Assembly (NCBI RefSeq): GCF_027594545.1
Contig: NZ_CP115160.1
Coordinates: forward strand, 3,716,501 to 3,780,500
Length of the DNA: 64,000 nt
From: Algoriphagus sp. TR-M9
Lineage (GTDB): Bacteria; Bacteroidota; Bacteroidia; Cytophagales; Cyclobacteriaceae
Direction: 5' to 3'
Part shown: positions 1-8,498 of the stretch, piece by piece
How the letters are laid out: each line of letters opens with the position of its first letter
Numbering within the stretch: the stretch's first letter is position 1
The notes under the pieces: model-generated
Told to the model about the DNA's origin: nothing
What the model saw: only the letters and a program-made list of their open reading frames with translations
Databases searched by the model: none
Position numbers and translations under genes: made by a program

Positions 1-2
1 AA

Positions 3-2729
3 TATGTAAGCGACCCAGACTCTACACAGACCTTCAAAATCGGTTTTACCAATTATCCATCCATCGAGTTCAGTGAGGATAGCAAGTGGATCGCTTTCAA
101 GGAATATCCAACCTTCAAGGAAAAAGAAGCCAATAAAAAATCGAAAGGAAAACCGCTTCATGACAAGCTTACCTTGATGAAGTTGGGCTCCACCGATAAG
201 GAAGACAAGAAAACGTTTGAAAACGTTAGCAATTTCTCTTTCAATGGAGATGCCTCTACTCACCTTGCTATCAACTTGACCAAAGATGGTGGTGGAGATG
301 CCAAAGGTTCAGATCTGTTGATTTATCACCTAACTAGCATGAAAGCTCAAAACCTCGGAAATGTAGCTGAGTTCTCTTTCAATAAAAGTGGAAACTACCT
401 CGCTTACACAGTTGATGCTGCAAATCAATCCGGAAACGGCATTTACTTGTTGAACATGAGGAATAACAGCACCTCCGTGCTGGACTCCGATGACGCTTCC
501 TACAAGTCCATCAATTGGAATGAAAAAGGTGATGCTTTTGCTGCCCTAAAAATGGTCAAAGACAAAAAGTACAAGCAGGATCAGGGAAAGCTAGTGGGCA
601 TCAAAAACTTAACTGCTCCAGTTGTGACCGTCTATGATCCTGCCAAAGATTCAACAGGCTTCGATCAGGATTACACCATTAGCCCAAATCGCCGCCCAAG
701 GTGGTCAGAGGATTTGACCCGGCTATTTTACGGCATTCACCCCTTGGTTTTAGCCAAAAAAGAGGAAGTAAAAAAGGAACTGGATAAGGATTCGGTGGCT
801 TTGGCAGAGTCTGAAGCCATGAAAAAAATCATGGCTGACACTTCCCTGAACTCTATTGCAGACCTGAAAAAAGCACTTTCAAAGTTGGACTCAGGAAAGG
901 TAAGCAAAAAGGAAAATGATGCCGACAAGCCCGATATGACCATCTGGCATTGGAACGACAGCAGACTTCAATCCCGTCAGCAAGTCCTGGAAAACCAGGA
1001 CAAAAATTACAGCTTCTATGCAATGTATGATGTGGCCGCAGGAAAGCACATCCAGCTCCAGGATAGCACCATGAAGGACCTTAGCATTCTCGATAAGGAG
1101 AAGTATGCTCTAGGCTCAGATATGCAGGCTTACGAACTGCAAGGCAACCTAGACGGTCAATCCTATAGGGACTTCTACATCATTGACTTACAAACAGGTG
1201 AGAAAAAGACCCTGTTCACCAGTTTCTACATTCCTAGATATTCTGCTTACCCAAGAAGCTCACCGGATGGCAGCAAGCTGATTTATGGCTATGATGGCAA
1301 CTATTATGCTTATGAAATTGCCAGTGGAGAAGAAACCAATTTGACTGGAAGCCTGCCCGTAACTTTCGTAGATGTGGAAGATGACCACAATGTCAAAAAA
1401 CCATTGGAAAGTGTAGTGGGCTGGAGCAGTGATAGCCAGTACGTGTTGATCAGCGATGGATGGGACATCTGGCAGATCCCTGTTGGAGGTAAGGCAAAAG
1501 CAGTGAACCTCACCCAAAACGGCAGAGCTGAACAGATCAGATATCAGTACCGTTTCGGCTTGGACAAGGAAGAGAAAGGCATAGACCTTTCCAAACCGCA
1601 ATACTTCAGAATCTATGGTGAGTGGACCAAAAAAAGTGGAATAGCGGAGCTTAAGCCTGCTAAAAACGGATTAAATCCTGGTGCTACTCCATTGATCTGG
1701 GAAGATGCAGCCATAGGTAATCTAAGAAAAGCTGAAAAAGCCCCCGTTTATTTCTTCAGCAAAGAAACCTTCAATACACCTGAGCAGACTTTCGTGGCAG
1801 ATGCCTCGCTTTCTTCACCTAAGAAAATAACCGAAAACGCACCGGATGCAGGAAATTACGCCTGGTCAGCTGGTACTAGACTAGTGGACTATGTCTCAGA
1901 CAAAGGCGACACGCTACAGGGAGCGCTTTTCCTTCCAGCTAATTATGTTGAAGGAGAAAAATATCCGACCGTAGTTTATTACTACGAAAAGCTCTCTCAG
2001 ACCAGACACAATTGGACCAATCCTGGCTTCAGTGGTACAGGTTGGAACCCAAATGTGTACACCAGCAATGGCTATGCGGTATTCATTCCGGACATCGTTT
2101 ACAAAATGGATGATCCTGGCATGTCCGCTGTTTGGTGCGTGATCCCTGCTGTCAAAGCTGCAATCGAAACTGGAGTTATAGACGAAGATAATATTGGCAT
2201 TCATGGCCACTCCTGGGGCGGCTATCAGACATCATTCCTGATCACACAAACGGACATGTTCAAAGCAGCAGCCGCAGGTGCTCCGCTCACCAACATGATT
2301 TCCATGTATGATTTGATCTACTGGAACTCCGGGGGAGGTAACATGTCTATTTTCGAAGCTTCACAGGGTAGATTTACCGGAGGTCCTTGGGAAAACTGGG
2401 AAGCTTACGAACGAAACAGCCCCGTTTACCATGTGAAGAATGTGACCACCCCATTGCTCATGTTGCATAATGATAAGGATGGCGCTGTGGACTTTACACA
2501 GGGAATCGAGTATTATTCTGCACTGAGGAGATTGAAAAAACCAGTGATTTTGGTACAATACAAGGGAGAAAACCACGGCTTGGGAAAACTCGAAAACCGC
2601 AAAGACTACTCAGTTCGCATGATGGAATTCTTCGATTACCATCTAAAAGGTGCTGATGCGCCAGAATGGATTTCAAAAGGAATAGATAGACTAGACCTGG
2701 ACGAACATTTAGAGAAAAGAGCATTTTAA
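3..2729 (+). CDS. S9 family peptidase (prolyl oligopeptidase type), 5' end outside window
   Basis: Serine peptidase of the prolyl oligopeptidase family, probably secreted and acting on peptides. The reading frame is open to the left edge, so the true start lies upstream; the first internal ATG at 174 is not believed to be the start. The N-terminal two thirds are beta-propeller-like (WD40/DPP-like repeats such as SPDGSKLIYGYDGNYYAYEI). The C-terminal alpha/beta hydrolase domain carries the nucleophile motif GHSWGG (Ser codon 2211-2213), the acid in HNDKDGAV and the base in ENHGLG, so the triad is intact. A rho-independent hairpin follows the stop. It is unlike the DPP4-type peptidase at 11621 in active-site sequence. 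The exact substrate is unknown. Confidence 0.9.
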   Translation, partial: YVSDPDSTQTFKIGFTNYPSIEFSEDSKWIAFKEYPTFKEKEANKKSKGKPLHDKLTLMKLGSTDKEDKKTFENVSNFSFNGDASTHLAINLTKDGGGDAKGSDLLIYHLTSMKAQNLGNVAEFSFNKSGNYLAYTVDAANQSGNGIYLLNMRNNSTSVLDSDDASYKSINWNEKGDAFAALKMVKDKKYKQDQGKLVGIKNLTAPVVTVYDPAKDSTGFDQDYTISPNRRPRWSEDLTRLFYGIHPLVLAKKEEVKKELDKDSVALAESEAMKKIMADTSLNSIADLKKALSKLDSGKVSKKENDADKPDMTIWHWNDSRLQSRQQVLENQDKNYSFYAMYDVAAGKHIQLQDSTMKDLSILDKEKYALGSDMQAYELQGNLDGQSYRDFYIIDLQTGEKKTLFTSFYIPRYSAYPRSSPDGSKLIYGYDGNYYAYEIASGEETNLTGSLPVTFVDVEDDHNVKKPLESVVGWSSDSQYVLISDGWDIWQIPVGGKAKAVNLTQNGRAEQIRYQYRFGLDKEEKGIDLSKPQYFRIYGEWTKKSGIAELKPAKNGLNPGATPLIWEDAAIGNLRKAEKAPVYFFSKETFNTPEQTFVADASLSSPKKITENAPDAGNYAWSAGTRLVDYVSDKGDTLQGALFLPANYVEGEKYPTVVYYYEKLSQTRHNWTNPGFSGTGWNPNVYTSNGYAVFIPDIVYKMDDPGMSAVWCVIPAVKAAIETGVIDEDNIGIHGHSWGGYQTSFLITQTDMFKAAAAGAPLTNMISMYDLIYWNSGGGNMSIFEASQGRFTGGPWENWEAYERNSPVYHVKNVTTPLLMLHNDKDGAVDFTQGIEYYSALRRLKKPVILVQYKGENHGLGKLENRKDYSVRMMEFFDYHLKGADAPEWISKGIDRLDLDEHLEKRAF

Positions 2730-2735
2730 TAGAAG

Positions 2736-2759
2736 AGGAGCTATAAAAAGCTCCTTTTT
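2736..2759 (+). terminator. rho-independent terminator after S9 peptidase
   Basis: AGGAGCT and AGCTCCT pair around a six-base loop and are followed directly by a T run, 7 bases after the stop codon of the S9 peptidase. Confidence 0.8.
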
Positions 2760-2805
2760 GCATTTCTCCTAAGCCATTCACTTTTAATATACTAAAGTAA
2801 AAATG

Positions 2806-2891
2806 AACCCTTCGAGGGTTGATATTTTCTAAAGACAAAGTTATTAATTGGTCAAACAACCTTCATTCCATCTTAAACCCTCGAAGGGTTT
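2806..2891. repeat. pair of oppositely oriented 15-bp palindromes (REP-like)
   Basis: AACCCTTCGAGGGTT at 2806-2820 and its exact reverse complement AACCCTCGAAGGGTT at 2876-2890 (extended by A/T to 2875-2891) lie 55 bp apart in the gene-free stretch between the S9 peptidase and the next gene. Each is itself a small hairpin, and together they form a larger inverted repeat. The core CCTTCGAGG is shared with the REP hairpins around the RAYT transposase at 59151-59983, which suggests one repeat family, although these units are shorter. Confidence 0.6.
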
Positions 2892-3004
2892 AACCCAAAA
2901 CGATTTCCCTGTAGCCTTATTCCTTCTTCTTATCATCAAGTGGTTTGTGTTTAGCTTCACATTCACTTTCTTTAAATCCAAATTAAAGCGGATCCAGAAA
3001 ATCC

Positions 3005-3583
3005 ATGCAAGAAACCACCAACGCAAAGAATTTAAAATCAGAGTTTGATTTCACCCAGCTACACTCGATTTGCTACCAAAAAGATGATCCAAACTATCAC
3101 GAACATCTTGAAACCTACCGCTACGATCAAGCCTTTGATGCAGTATGGGATGCTTATGTCAATATCTCTCCGGAGAAAGCCTGGAGTGGGAAAATGATCC
3201 ACTTTCATAGAATGTACACCAGACGCACTCAGGAAGAGGTTTTCCCAGGCCAAGTTTATCATGGCAGTATGGGGCAGGGACAGGTTTTGATACTGAATCT
3301 GCATGTTTTTAATGGATTGGTCAAGCTACAGGTAGGGCATGAAGTCATGGAAATAGACCGGGAGAAAAAACTAATCCGCATCTGCTACTTGGAAAACTCT
3401 AAGTCTGAAGGCTCTCAGTTTATTCGCTTCAAAGCAATGCCCGAGGGAAAAACTGAAGTGGTACACAAAACGCTGTACCGAAGTGGTTCATGGTTCAGAG
3501 ACAAAATCATTTATCCCTATTTTCACACCAAAGCGATCAACGAGTTTCATGGAAATGTCCGCAAATGGCTACTGACGAAATAG
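3005..3583 (+). CDS. conserved START/SRPBCC-like hypothetical protein
   Basis: Soluble 192-residue protein without a signal peptide or membrane segment. The pattern of a beta-rich core and the C-terminal stretch with YRSGSWFRDKIIYPYFHTKA followed by a helix is reminiscent of START/SRPBCC ligand-binding folds, but no named family was recognised with certainty. The ATG at 3005 is the first plausible start; the upstream reading is intergenic repeat. It sits alone between two terminators, so it is probably monocistronic. The next genes encode a flavoprotein, TspO and a lipocalin, all compatible with small hydrophobic ligands, but that link is only suggestive. Confidence 0.6.
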   Translation: MQETTNAKNLKSEFDFTQLHSICYQKDDPNYHEHLETYRYDQAFDAVWDAYVNISPEKAWSGKMIHFHRMYTRRTQEEVFPGQVYHGSMGQGQVLILNLHVFNGLVKLQVGHEVMEIDREKKLIRICYLENSKSEGSQFIRFKAMPEGKTEVVHKTLYRSGSWFRDKIIYPYFHTKAINEFHGNVRKWLLTK

Positions 3584-3608
3584 GTATCACCGAGAGTATT
3601 AACACTAA

Positions 3609-3644
3609 AAAAGGAGTTTAGCAGTAGCTAAGCTCCTTTTTTTG
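3609..3644 (+). terminator. rho-independent terminator
   Basis: GGAGTTTAGC pairs with GCTAAGCTCC (one G-T pair) around AGTA, followed by seven T. It lies 26 bases after the stop of the START-like gene. Confidence 0.8.
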
Positions 3645-3670
3645 TCTTTGGCTTTGAGTTTGTAACTTTT
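3641..3670 (+). promoter_or_regulatory. candidate Bacteroidota promoter for the oxidoreductase-TspO-lipocalin operon
   Basis: TTTG at 3641-3644 and TAACTTTT at 3663-3670 are 18 bases apart, close to the Bacteroidota -33 TTTG / -7 TAnnTTTG consensus (last base differs). The element ends 35 bases before the ATG at 3706 and overlaps the T tail of the preceding terminator. It is a pattern match only. Confidence 0.35.
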
Positions 3671-3705
3671 AGAGAAACAAATCTTATCCATTAAACTTTT
3701 TGAGC

Positions 3706-5097
3706 ATGATTGAAGACAGAGTAGAAACTTTTGACGCGATAATAGTAGGATCTGGCCAAGCTGGAAATCCCCTTGCTTTGGCGCTAGCCAAAGAAAAATG
3801 GAAGGTAGCCATAGTAGAAAAAGCCGCTTTGGGAGGCACTTGCGTGAATACCGGATGCACGCCCACCAAGGCCTATGTGGCCAGTGCAAGAGCAGCTTGG
3901 GCCATTACAAACGCTTCAAACTTGGGCATAGAAGTACCCAAATCGCCCAAAATCAATCTGAAAGCGATCAAAAAGCGTAAAGACCAACTAGTCACACAAA
4001 CCCGGCTGGGCATCAGAAATTCACTGGCTGACTCTCCGCAGGTTTCAATGATCCGAGGCACAGCCACATTTCTGGATAAGACTAGGTTAAAAGTGGGATC
4101 CAGAGTGCTAAAATCTTACAAGATCTTCATCAATGTAGGAGCCAGACCGAAAATCCCTGAGGGTTTTGAGGACATGGATTACCTGACGAATGCATCAATT
4201 TTGCAATTGGAAAAAATCCCAGAGCATCTCATCATTGTAGGAGGAAGTTACATAGGGTTAGAATTTGCGCAGATTTTCAAAAGACTAGGGTCCAAGGTCA
4301 CTGTGCTGGAAATGGGAGATCGCCTAATTTCAAAAGAAGATGAGGACACCTCTGAAGCTGTGCACAAAATCCTCGAAAAAGAAAAAATCAAAGTCATCTG
4401 CGGTGCCGAATGCCTAAAAGGAAAAAGCAAAAAATCTGGCGGCGTGACTGTATCCTTCCATAAGGATCGATCCGATAAGAAAATAAGTGGCTCGCACGTT
4501 CTAATCGCTACTGGCCGAACTCCGAATTCTGATTTACTAAAACCGGATAAAGCCGGTCTAGAGCTAGACGAAAAAGGGTTCATCTCGATTAATGAAAAAC
4601 TGGAAACAAACCTGCCGGGAATTTATGCATTGGGCGATTGTAACGGAAAAGGCGCATTTACCCATACGGCTTACCATGACTTTGAGATCATGCAGGATCA
4701 GCTTTTCGGAGAAAAGAAAAAAACGCTGAAGGACAGAATTACAAACTACGCCCTGTACATCGACCCTCCCCTGGGCAGAGCAGGAATGACACTTTTCCAA
4801 GCTCAAAAATCTGGTAAAAACCTCCTCTTTGCCCGTATGTCCATGAGCGATATTTCCAGGGCAAAAGAAAAAGGAGAAACTCAGGGAAAAATGGAAGTGA
4901 TCGTGGATGCTGACACCGAACAAATCCTGGGAGCCACAGTTTTTGGGACTGGCGGAGATGAAATAATCGGCACCTTCCTGACCGCCATGTATGGAAAAAT
5001 CAGTTATAAAACACTGATGAACACTGTACAGACTCACCCAACTGTCACAGAACTCATCCCAACACTCCTACAGCAACTAAAACCCCTTGAGCAGTAA
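3706..5097 (+). CDS. FAD-dependent pyridine nucleotide-disulfide oxidoreductase (dihydrolipoamide dehydrogenase-like)
   Basis: Class I flavin disulfide reductase of 463 residues. The N-terminal FAD-binding motif VGSGQAGNPLALALA is followed by the redox pair in GGTCVNTGCTPTKA. The NAD(P)-binding motif IIVGGSYIGLEFAQ comes next, then the second FAD motif GIYALGDCNG. The dimerisation domain carries the His-Glu pair in THPTVTELIP. Fold and catalytic residues are therefore intact. It is not the lipoamide dehydrogenase of the 2-oxoacid complexes, which is encoded at 25171. It lacks the N-terminal metal-binding domain and C-terminal cysteine pair of mercuric reductase, although such proteins are often annotated as MerA. 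ATG 3706 is preferred over TTG 3700. It leads an operon with TspO (4-base gap) and a lipocalin. The substrate is unknown. Confidence 0.85.
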   Translation: MIEDRVETFDAIIVGSGQAGNPLALALAKEKWKVAIVEKAALGGTCVNTGCTPTKAYVASARAAWAITNASNLGIEVPKSPKINLKAIKKRKDQLVTQTRLGIRNSLADSPQVSMIRGTATFLDKTRLKVGSRVLKSYKIFINVGARPKIPEGFEDMDYLTNASILQLEKIPEHLIIVGGSYIGLEFAQIFKRLGSKVTVLEMGDRLISKEDEDTSEAVHKILEKEKIKVICGAECLKGKSKKSGGVTVSFHKDRSDKKISGSHVLIATGRTPNSDLLKPDKAGLELDEKGFISINEKLETNLPGIYALGDCNGKGAFTHTAYHDFEIMQDQLFGEKKKTLKDRITNYALYIDPPLGRAGMTLFQAQKSGKNLLFARMSMSDISRAKEKGETQGKMEVIVDADTEQILGATVFGTGGDEIIGTFLTAMYGKISYKTLMNTVQTHPTVTELIPTLLQQLKPLEQ

Positions 5098-5101
5098 ATC
5101 C

Positions 5102-5896
5102 ATGAAAAAATCACATAAAATCTACTCAATTCTTAATCTCATCGTTTTGATGGCGGTGATTTTCTGGAATTACTGGGTCAACACCCAAGGCCTCAATGGC
5201 AATACGGTAAGTTCACTCAGTTCTGAATATGAAAACCTCTTCACCCCTGCAGGGTATGCCTTTTCTATCTGGGGATTGATCTTTATTGCGCTTTTCGCCC
5301 AGGCGATTTTCTTTATTTCCCGGGCATTCAGCTCCAGCAGAGATTCTGATTTCCTCTCTCAAATCGGGCCTTATCTCATCATGGCCAATATTGGAAATGG
5401 ACTTTGGTTATACATGTGGCTCATGGAATATACCGGGATCAGTGTGATCGTCATGCTGGGAATTCTCAGCTCTTTAGTGATCGTCATTCTGAACACCAAC
5501 ATGGAAAGATGGCATGCTCCCAGACCCATTATCTTTTGGCTCTGGTGGCCTATCGCGCTATATAGTGGCTGGATAGCAGTGGCAACTATAGCCAATATTT
5601 CTGCTTACTTGGTAAAGAACAACTGGGGCAATAGTGAAACCGAAGTGACCTGGACTGTAATCATGATCACCATTGCCGTATTGCTCAACTTATTCATGAT
5701 CTTCACCAGAAACTTACGCGAATTTGCCTGCGTGGGTATTTGGGCGCTGGTTGCGATTGCAGTCCGACACTGGGGAAGCTTGCCAGTAGTACAATGGACA
5801 GCCCTAGGTGGTGCAGTAGTGCTTTTTGTAGCCACCAGTTATCATGGTTATAAAAACCGAGCTACCGCCCCATTTAAATTTAACCAAACCAACTAA
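5102..5896 (+). CDS. TspO/MBR family tryptophan-rich membrane protein
   Basis: Integral membrane protein of 264 residues, very hydrophobic and rich in tryptophan, with the TspO/MBR signature region PAGYAFSIWGLIFIAL near residue 50 and several further membrane helices (for example near WLYMWLMEYTG and FWLWWPIALYSGWIAVATIANI). TspO proteins bind porphyrins and other hydrophobic ligands and act in stress responses. At 264 residues it is longer than the minimal five-helix TspO (about 160), as in many Bacteroidota homologues. ATG 5102 is chosen because the alternative TTG 5087 overlaps the upstream gene. It lies 4 bases after the oxidoreductase stop and 1 base before the lipocalin start, so co-transcription is very likely. 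Confidence 0.85.
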   Translation: MKKSHKIYSILNLIVLMAVIFWNYWVNTQGLNGNTVSSLSSEYENLFTPAGYAFSIWGLIFIALFAQAIFFISRAFSSSRDSDFLSQIGPYLIMANIGNGLWLYMWLMEYTGISVIVMLGILSSLVIVILNTNMERWHAPRPIIFWLWWPIALYSGWIAVATIANISAYLVKNNWGNSETEVTWTVIMITIAVLLNLFMIFTRNLREFACVGIWALVAIAVRHWGSLPVVQWTALGGAVVLFVATSYHGYKNRATAPFKFNQTN

Positions 5897-5897
5897 T

Positions 5898-6449
5898 ATG
5901 AGATCCTTAAACAACACTGAAAAATTTGCTTTGGCAATGCCAATATTGGCTGCAGCAGGGTTGATGTTTTTATCACATTCTAGCCAAGCTCAGGACTTGG
6001 AGACAGTCCCTTATGTAGATCTGGAAAAATACGCCGGAGAATGGTATGAAATAGCATCATTTCCGCAGTCATTTCAGAAAGGTTGTACCTGTACAAAAGC
6101 AACTTATACTGCCAATGAAGATGGAACTATCAAGGTCGAGAACTCCTGCAATCTTCCTGAAAAAGGTAAAACCAAAACTTCTACAGCAACGGCATTTGTG
6201 GAAGAGGGGTCTGGAAATGCCAAGCTGAAAGTCCAGTTCTTCTGGCCTTTCAAAGGAAAATACTGGATCATAGATTTAGCCAAAGATTACTCCTATGCCG
6301 TAGTAGGACATCCTAATAGGAACTACCTCTGGATCCTTTCCAGAACACCAGAGATGAGTGAAAATCTATACCAGACACTCCTACAGGGAATTTCTGAAAA
6401 AGGCTTTGACATCAATAAACTAGAGAAAACCCAGCAATGCGAAAATTAA
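5898..6449 (+). CDS. Blc/apolipoprotein D-like bacterial lipocalin
   Basis: Lipocalin of 183 residues with an N-terminal hydrophobic segment ending ...SHSSQAQ, compatible with Sec export. The family hallmark YAGEWYEIASFP (the GxW motif) follows the signal, and YAVVGHPNRNYLWILSRTP is the characteristic bacterial Blc segment. Cysteines in KGCTCTKATY and VENSCN could form disulfides. Such proteins bind lipids or other hydrophobic ligands in the periplasm or envelope. ATG 5898 starts 1 base after the tspO stop; the longer reading from 5844 would lie inside tspO and precede the signal peptide, so it is rejected. Third gene of the oxidoreductase-TspO-lipocalin operon. Confidence 0.88.
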   Translation: MRSLNNTEKFALAMPILAAAGLMFLSHSSQAQDLETVPYVDLEKYAGEWYEIASFPQSFQKGCTCTKATYTANEDGTIKVENSCNLPEKGKTKTSTATAFVEEGSGNAKLKVQFFWPFKGKYWIIDLAKDYSYAVVGHPNRNYLWILSRTPEMSENLYQTLLQGISEKGFDINKLEKTQQCEN

Positions 6450-6637
6450 AAAAATAAGCTTCCAGAATGCAGTATTTCACTAATCTCAAACTTTATTAAG
6501 CTGATCATTTACAGTCTTTTTGATACCGTTTAGCCTGGAAAAAATAATTATTCCTCGGCTGAATTTACTGAGTGAAATTCACACTACTTTTGAGCGAATT
6601 TTCAAAAGCTACAAACCGGAATCCGCAGACTGCTCTT

Positions 6638-7594
6638 ATGATATTATCTCTAATGCTATTATTGGCTGGACTGCTACTTTTGGTCAAAGGGGCAGACTGG
6701 TTGGTCGATGGGGCTTCTGTTTTGGCCAAAAAACACCAAGTCTCCGACTTAGCAATAGGCCTGACGATTGTGGCATTTGGCACCTCTGCACCTGAACTAG
6801 TGGTGAACTCTGTCGCATCGATTGGAGGCTATCCTGACTTGGTTTTCGGAAATGTCATTGGCTCCAACAATTTCAATCTATTTATGATTTTGGGAATTGC
6901 CGGCCTGATTACCCCACTGGCGGTACAGTCCAGTTCGGTTTGGAAAGAAATCCCATTTTCCATGCTTGCTGTACTGGTTTTGCTTTTCCTAGCTAATGAT
7001 TATTTCAGTGATGCACTCCCCGCTTTATCCATCGTGGATGGTCTGATTCTGTTGTCCTTTTTCTTCGGTTTTCTGTACTACGTATTCACCCAGCTCAAAT
7101 CCGAGCCTGAATCAGGAGACTTTGTAGTAAAAGACTATTCCACTCTCAAAATCTGGGGATTGATATTCGCTGGATTGGCAGGCTTGATTATCGGAGGAAA
7201 GCTGGTAGTGGACAACGCAGTTTCCATGGCACAATCATTTGGTGTGAGTGAAAAAATCATAGGGCTGACCATCGTGGCTGCCGGCACTTCCCTGCCTGAG
7301 CTTGCTACTTCCGTGGTCGCCTCGATGAAGAAAAACAACGACATCGCAATTGGCAATATCATCGGTTCAAACATATTTAATATCTTCTTGATCCTGGGTG
7401 TAAGTGCCTTAATTAAGCCATTGAACTACTCTACCCCATTCAATACAGATTTATATTTACTTGTGGCCGGTACTGTCTTTTTGTTTTTGGCGATGTTCAC
7501 CGGAAAAAGAAAAAGACTTGATCGCTGGGAAGCTGCCATTTTGCTCTTGACATACTTGGGTTACACCGTTTATTTGGTGAGTGGAGAACTGTAG
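6638..7594 (+). CDS. calcium/sodium antiporter, CaCA family (YrbG-like)
   Basis: Inner-membrane cation exchanger of 318 residues with the internal duplication typical of the CaCA superfamily: alpha-1 repeat GLTIVAFGTSAPELVVN with GNVIGSNNFN, and alpha-2 repeat GLTIVAAGTSLPELATS with GNIIGSNIFN. About ten membrane helices are apparent. It is expected to exchange Ca2+ (or another divalent cation) for Na+ or H+. ATG 6638, just before MILSLMLLLAGLLLLVKGADWLVDG, is preferred; the GTG at 6572 would add a polar leader not seen in the family. It follows the lipocalin by 188 bases, so it may have its own promoter. Confidence 0.88.
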   Translation: MILSLMLLLAGLLLLVKGADWLVDGASVLAKKHQVSDLAIGLTIVAFGTSAPELVVNSVASIGGYPDLVFGNVIGSNNFNLFMILGIAGLITPLAVQSSSVWKEIPFSMLAVLVLLFLANDYFSDALPALSIVDGLILLSFFFGFLYYVFTQLKSEPESGDFVVKDYSTLKIWGLIFAGLAGLIIGGKLVVDNAVSMAQSFGVSEKIIGLTIVAAGTSLPELATSVVASMKKNNDIAIGNIIGSNIFNIFLILGVSALIKPLNYSTPFNTDLYLLVAGTVFLFLAMFTGKRKRLDRWEAAILLLTYLGYTVYLVSGEL

Positions 7595-7668
7595 TTGTTA
7601 ATCAAAGCAACAACAATTACCATATTAATTGATAATTTAAGTTTACTTTAGCCCAACTAAATGCACAC

Positions 7669-8334
7669 ATGTTCTGCAAGAAAACTTCTCCTTTTGTATT
7701 CCTATTTGGTTTACTATTTGCATTTTTTGCCCAAGCTCAGCGAAACCTGAATTTAGAAGATCGATTACTGATCAAAGTCTCCCCCTTAGCGCTACTGGAG
7801 CCCGAAACCATAGTAATTCAAGGAGGAATAGAATATTTCTTTAGCTCCAAATTTAGCATTCAGACAGAATTAGGAGTAAATGGTGGGATTTTTGGCATTC
7901 CTTCAGGCAGAGGGAAAAATGAGGATTTCAACTTATGGAAAAGTAAAAGTGAGCTTAAATTTCATACCAAAAACCATTATTGGGGACTTGAGTTATTTTT
8001 TGTAAATAAAGCCTTTATTCGAACAGACGATTACTTTTTTGATTCCAATACCAAAATCTGGTATAACAAAGCGCATATTGACTTTCAGGTTTTAGGATCG
8101 GGATTGAAATTTGGGAAACAACAGTTTATCTCTCAAAATTTACTCTTAGACAGTTTTATTGGAGTTGGATTTCGGTCTAGAAATAGAGAAATAAATCTGC
8201 TGGAACTCTCTCCAGTTCAAGAGGTGGAAGAGGAGTATTTTTTGAGCAGTGACCGATACAGATTCAATGGAAAGGATTACATCCCTCACATTACGATAGG
8301 AATAAAAGTGGGTGTCCTTCCCCTAGGGGGATAG
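7669..8334 (+). CDS. secreted beta-barrel-like hypothetical protein
   Basis: Exported protein of 221 residues: signal peptide MFCKKTSPFVFLFGLLFAFFAQAQ, then KVSPLALLEPETIVIQGGIEYFFSSKFSIQTELGVNGG, a pattern of alternating residues and aromatic strand ends typical of small outer-membrane barrels (DUF3575-like). The body is rich in Phe, Tyr and Asn. The function is unknown. The similar opening ...RAEVGLDGG in the protein at 62773 suggests distant relatedness. It is flanked by short AT-rich gaps, so it is probably a single-gene unit. Confidence 0.65.
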   Translation: MFCKKTSPFVFLFGLLFAFFAQAQRNLNLEDRLLIKVSPLALLEPETIVIQGGIEYFFSSKFSIQTELGVNGGIFGIPSGRGKNEDFNLWKSKSELKFHTKNHYWGLELFFVNKAFIRTDDYFFDSNTKIWYNKAHIDFQVLGSGLKFGKQQFISQNLLLDSFIGVGFRSRNREINLLELSPVQEVEEEYFLSSDRYRFNGKDYIPHITIGIKVGVLPLGG

Positions 8335-8446
8335 AACAAAGTACCAACTTACCGCAAACTTTCATCAGGCATTTTAGACCTTTAATCATTTTTCCACTGT
8401 ATTTAAAGATAAATCAAAATAACTTCCCGTAATTTTCTAACCAATC

Positions 8447-8454
8447 TACATTTG
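8447..8454 (+). promoter_or_regulatory. candidate -7 element upstream of the TonB-receptor-like gene
   Basis: TACATTTG matches the Bacteroidota -7 consensus TAnnTTTG, 44 bases before the ATG at 8499. No convincing TTTG -33 box is spaced correctly, so support is weak. Confidence 0.3.
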
Positions 8455-8498
8455 ATTTGGAAGAAATCAGCTTAACCCAAAACCTAAACCGACGCCTG

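Noticed and set aside
3..2729. N-terminally truncated S9 pseudogene starting at 174
   Set aside because: The frame is open through the left edge of the window without a stop, so it is cut by the boundary, not broken.
2848..3048. 66-codon plus-strand open frame between S9 and START-like genes
   Set aside because: It spans a palindromic repeat and overlaps the start of the real gene at 3005; no domain or export signal that fits.
4564..5037. 157-codon minus-strand open frame inside the oxidoreductase
   Set aside because: Antisense to conserved NAD/FAD and dimerisation motifs; codon and residue composition (many Ser, Phe, His) are not protein-like.
3706..5097. Mercuric reductase annotation
   Set aside because: Redox motif is similar, but no N-terminal HMA domain, no C-terminal cysteine pair and no mer operon genes are present.
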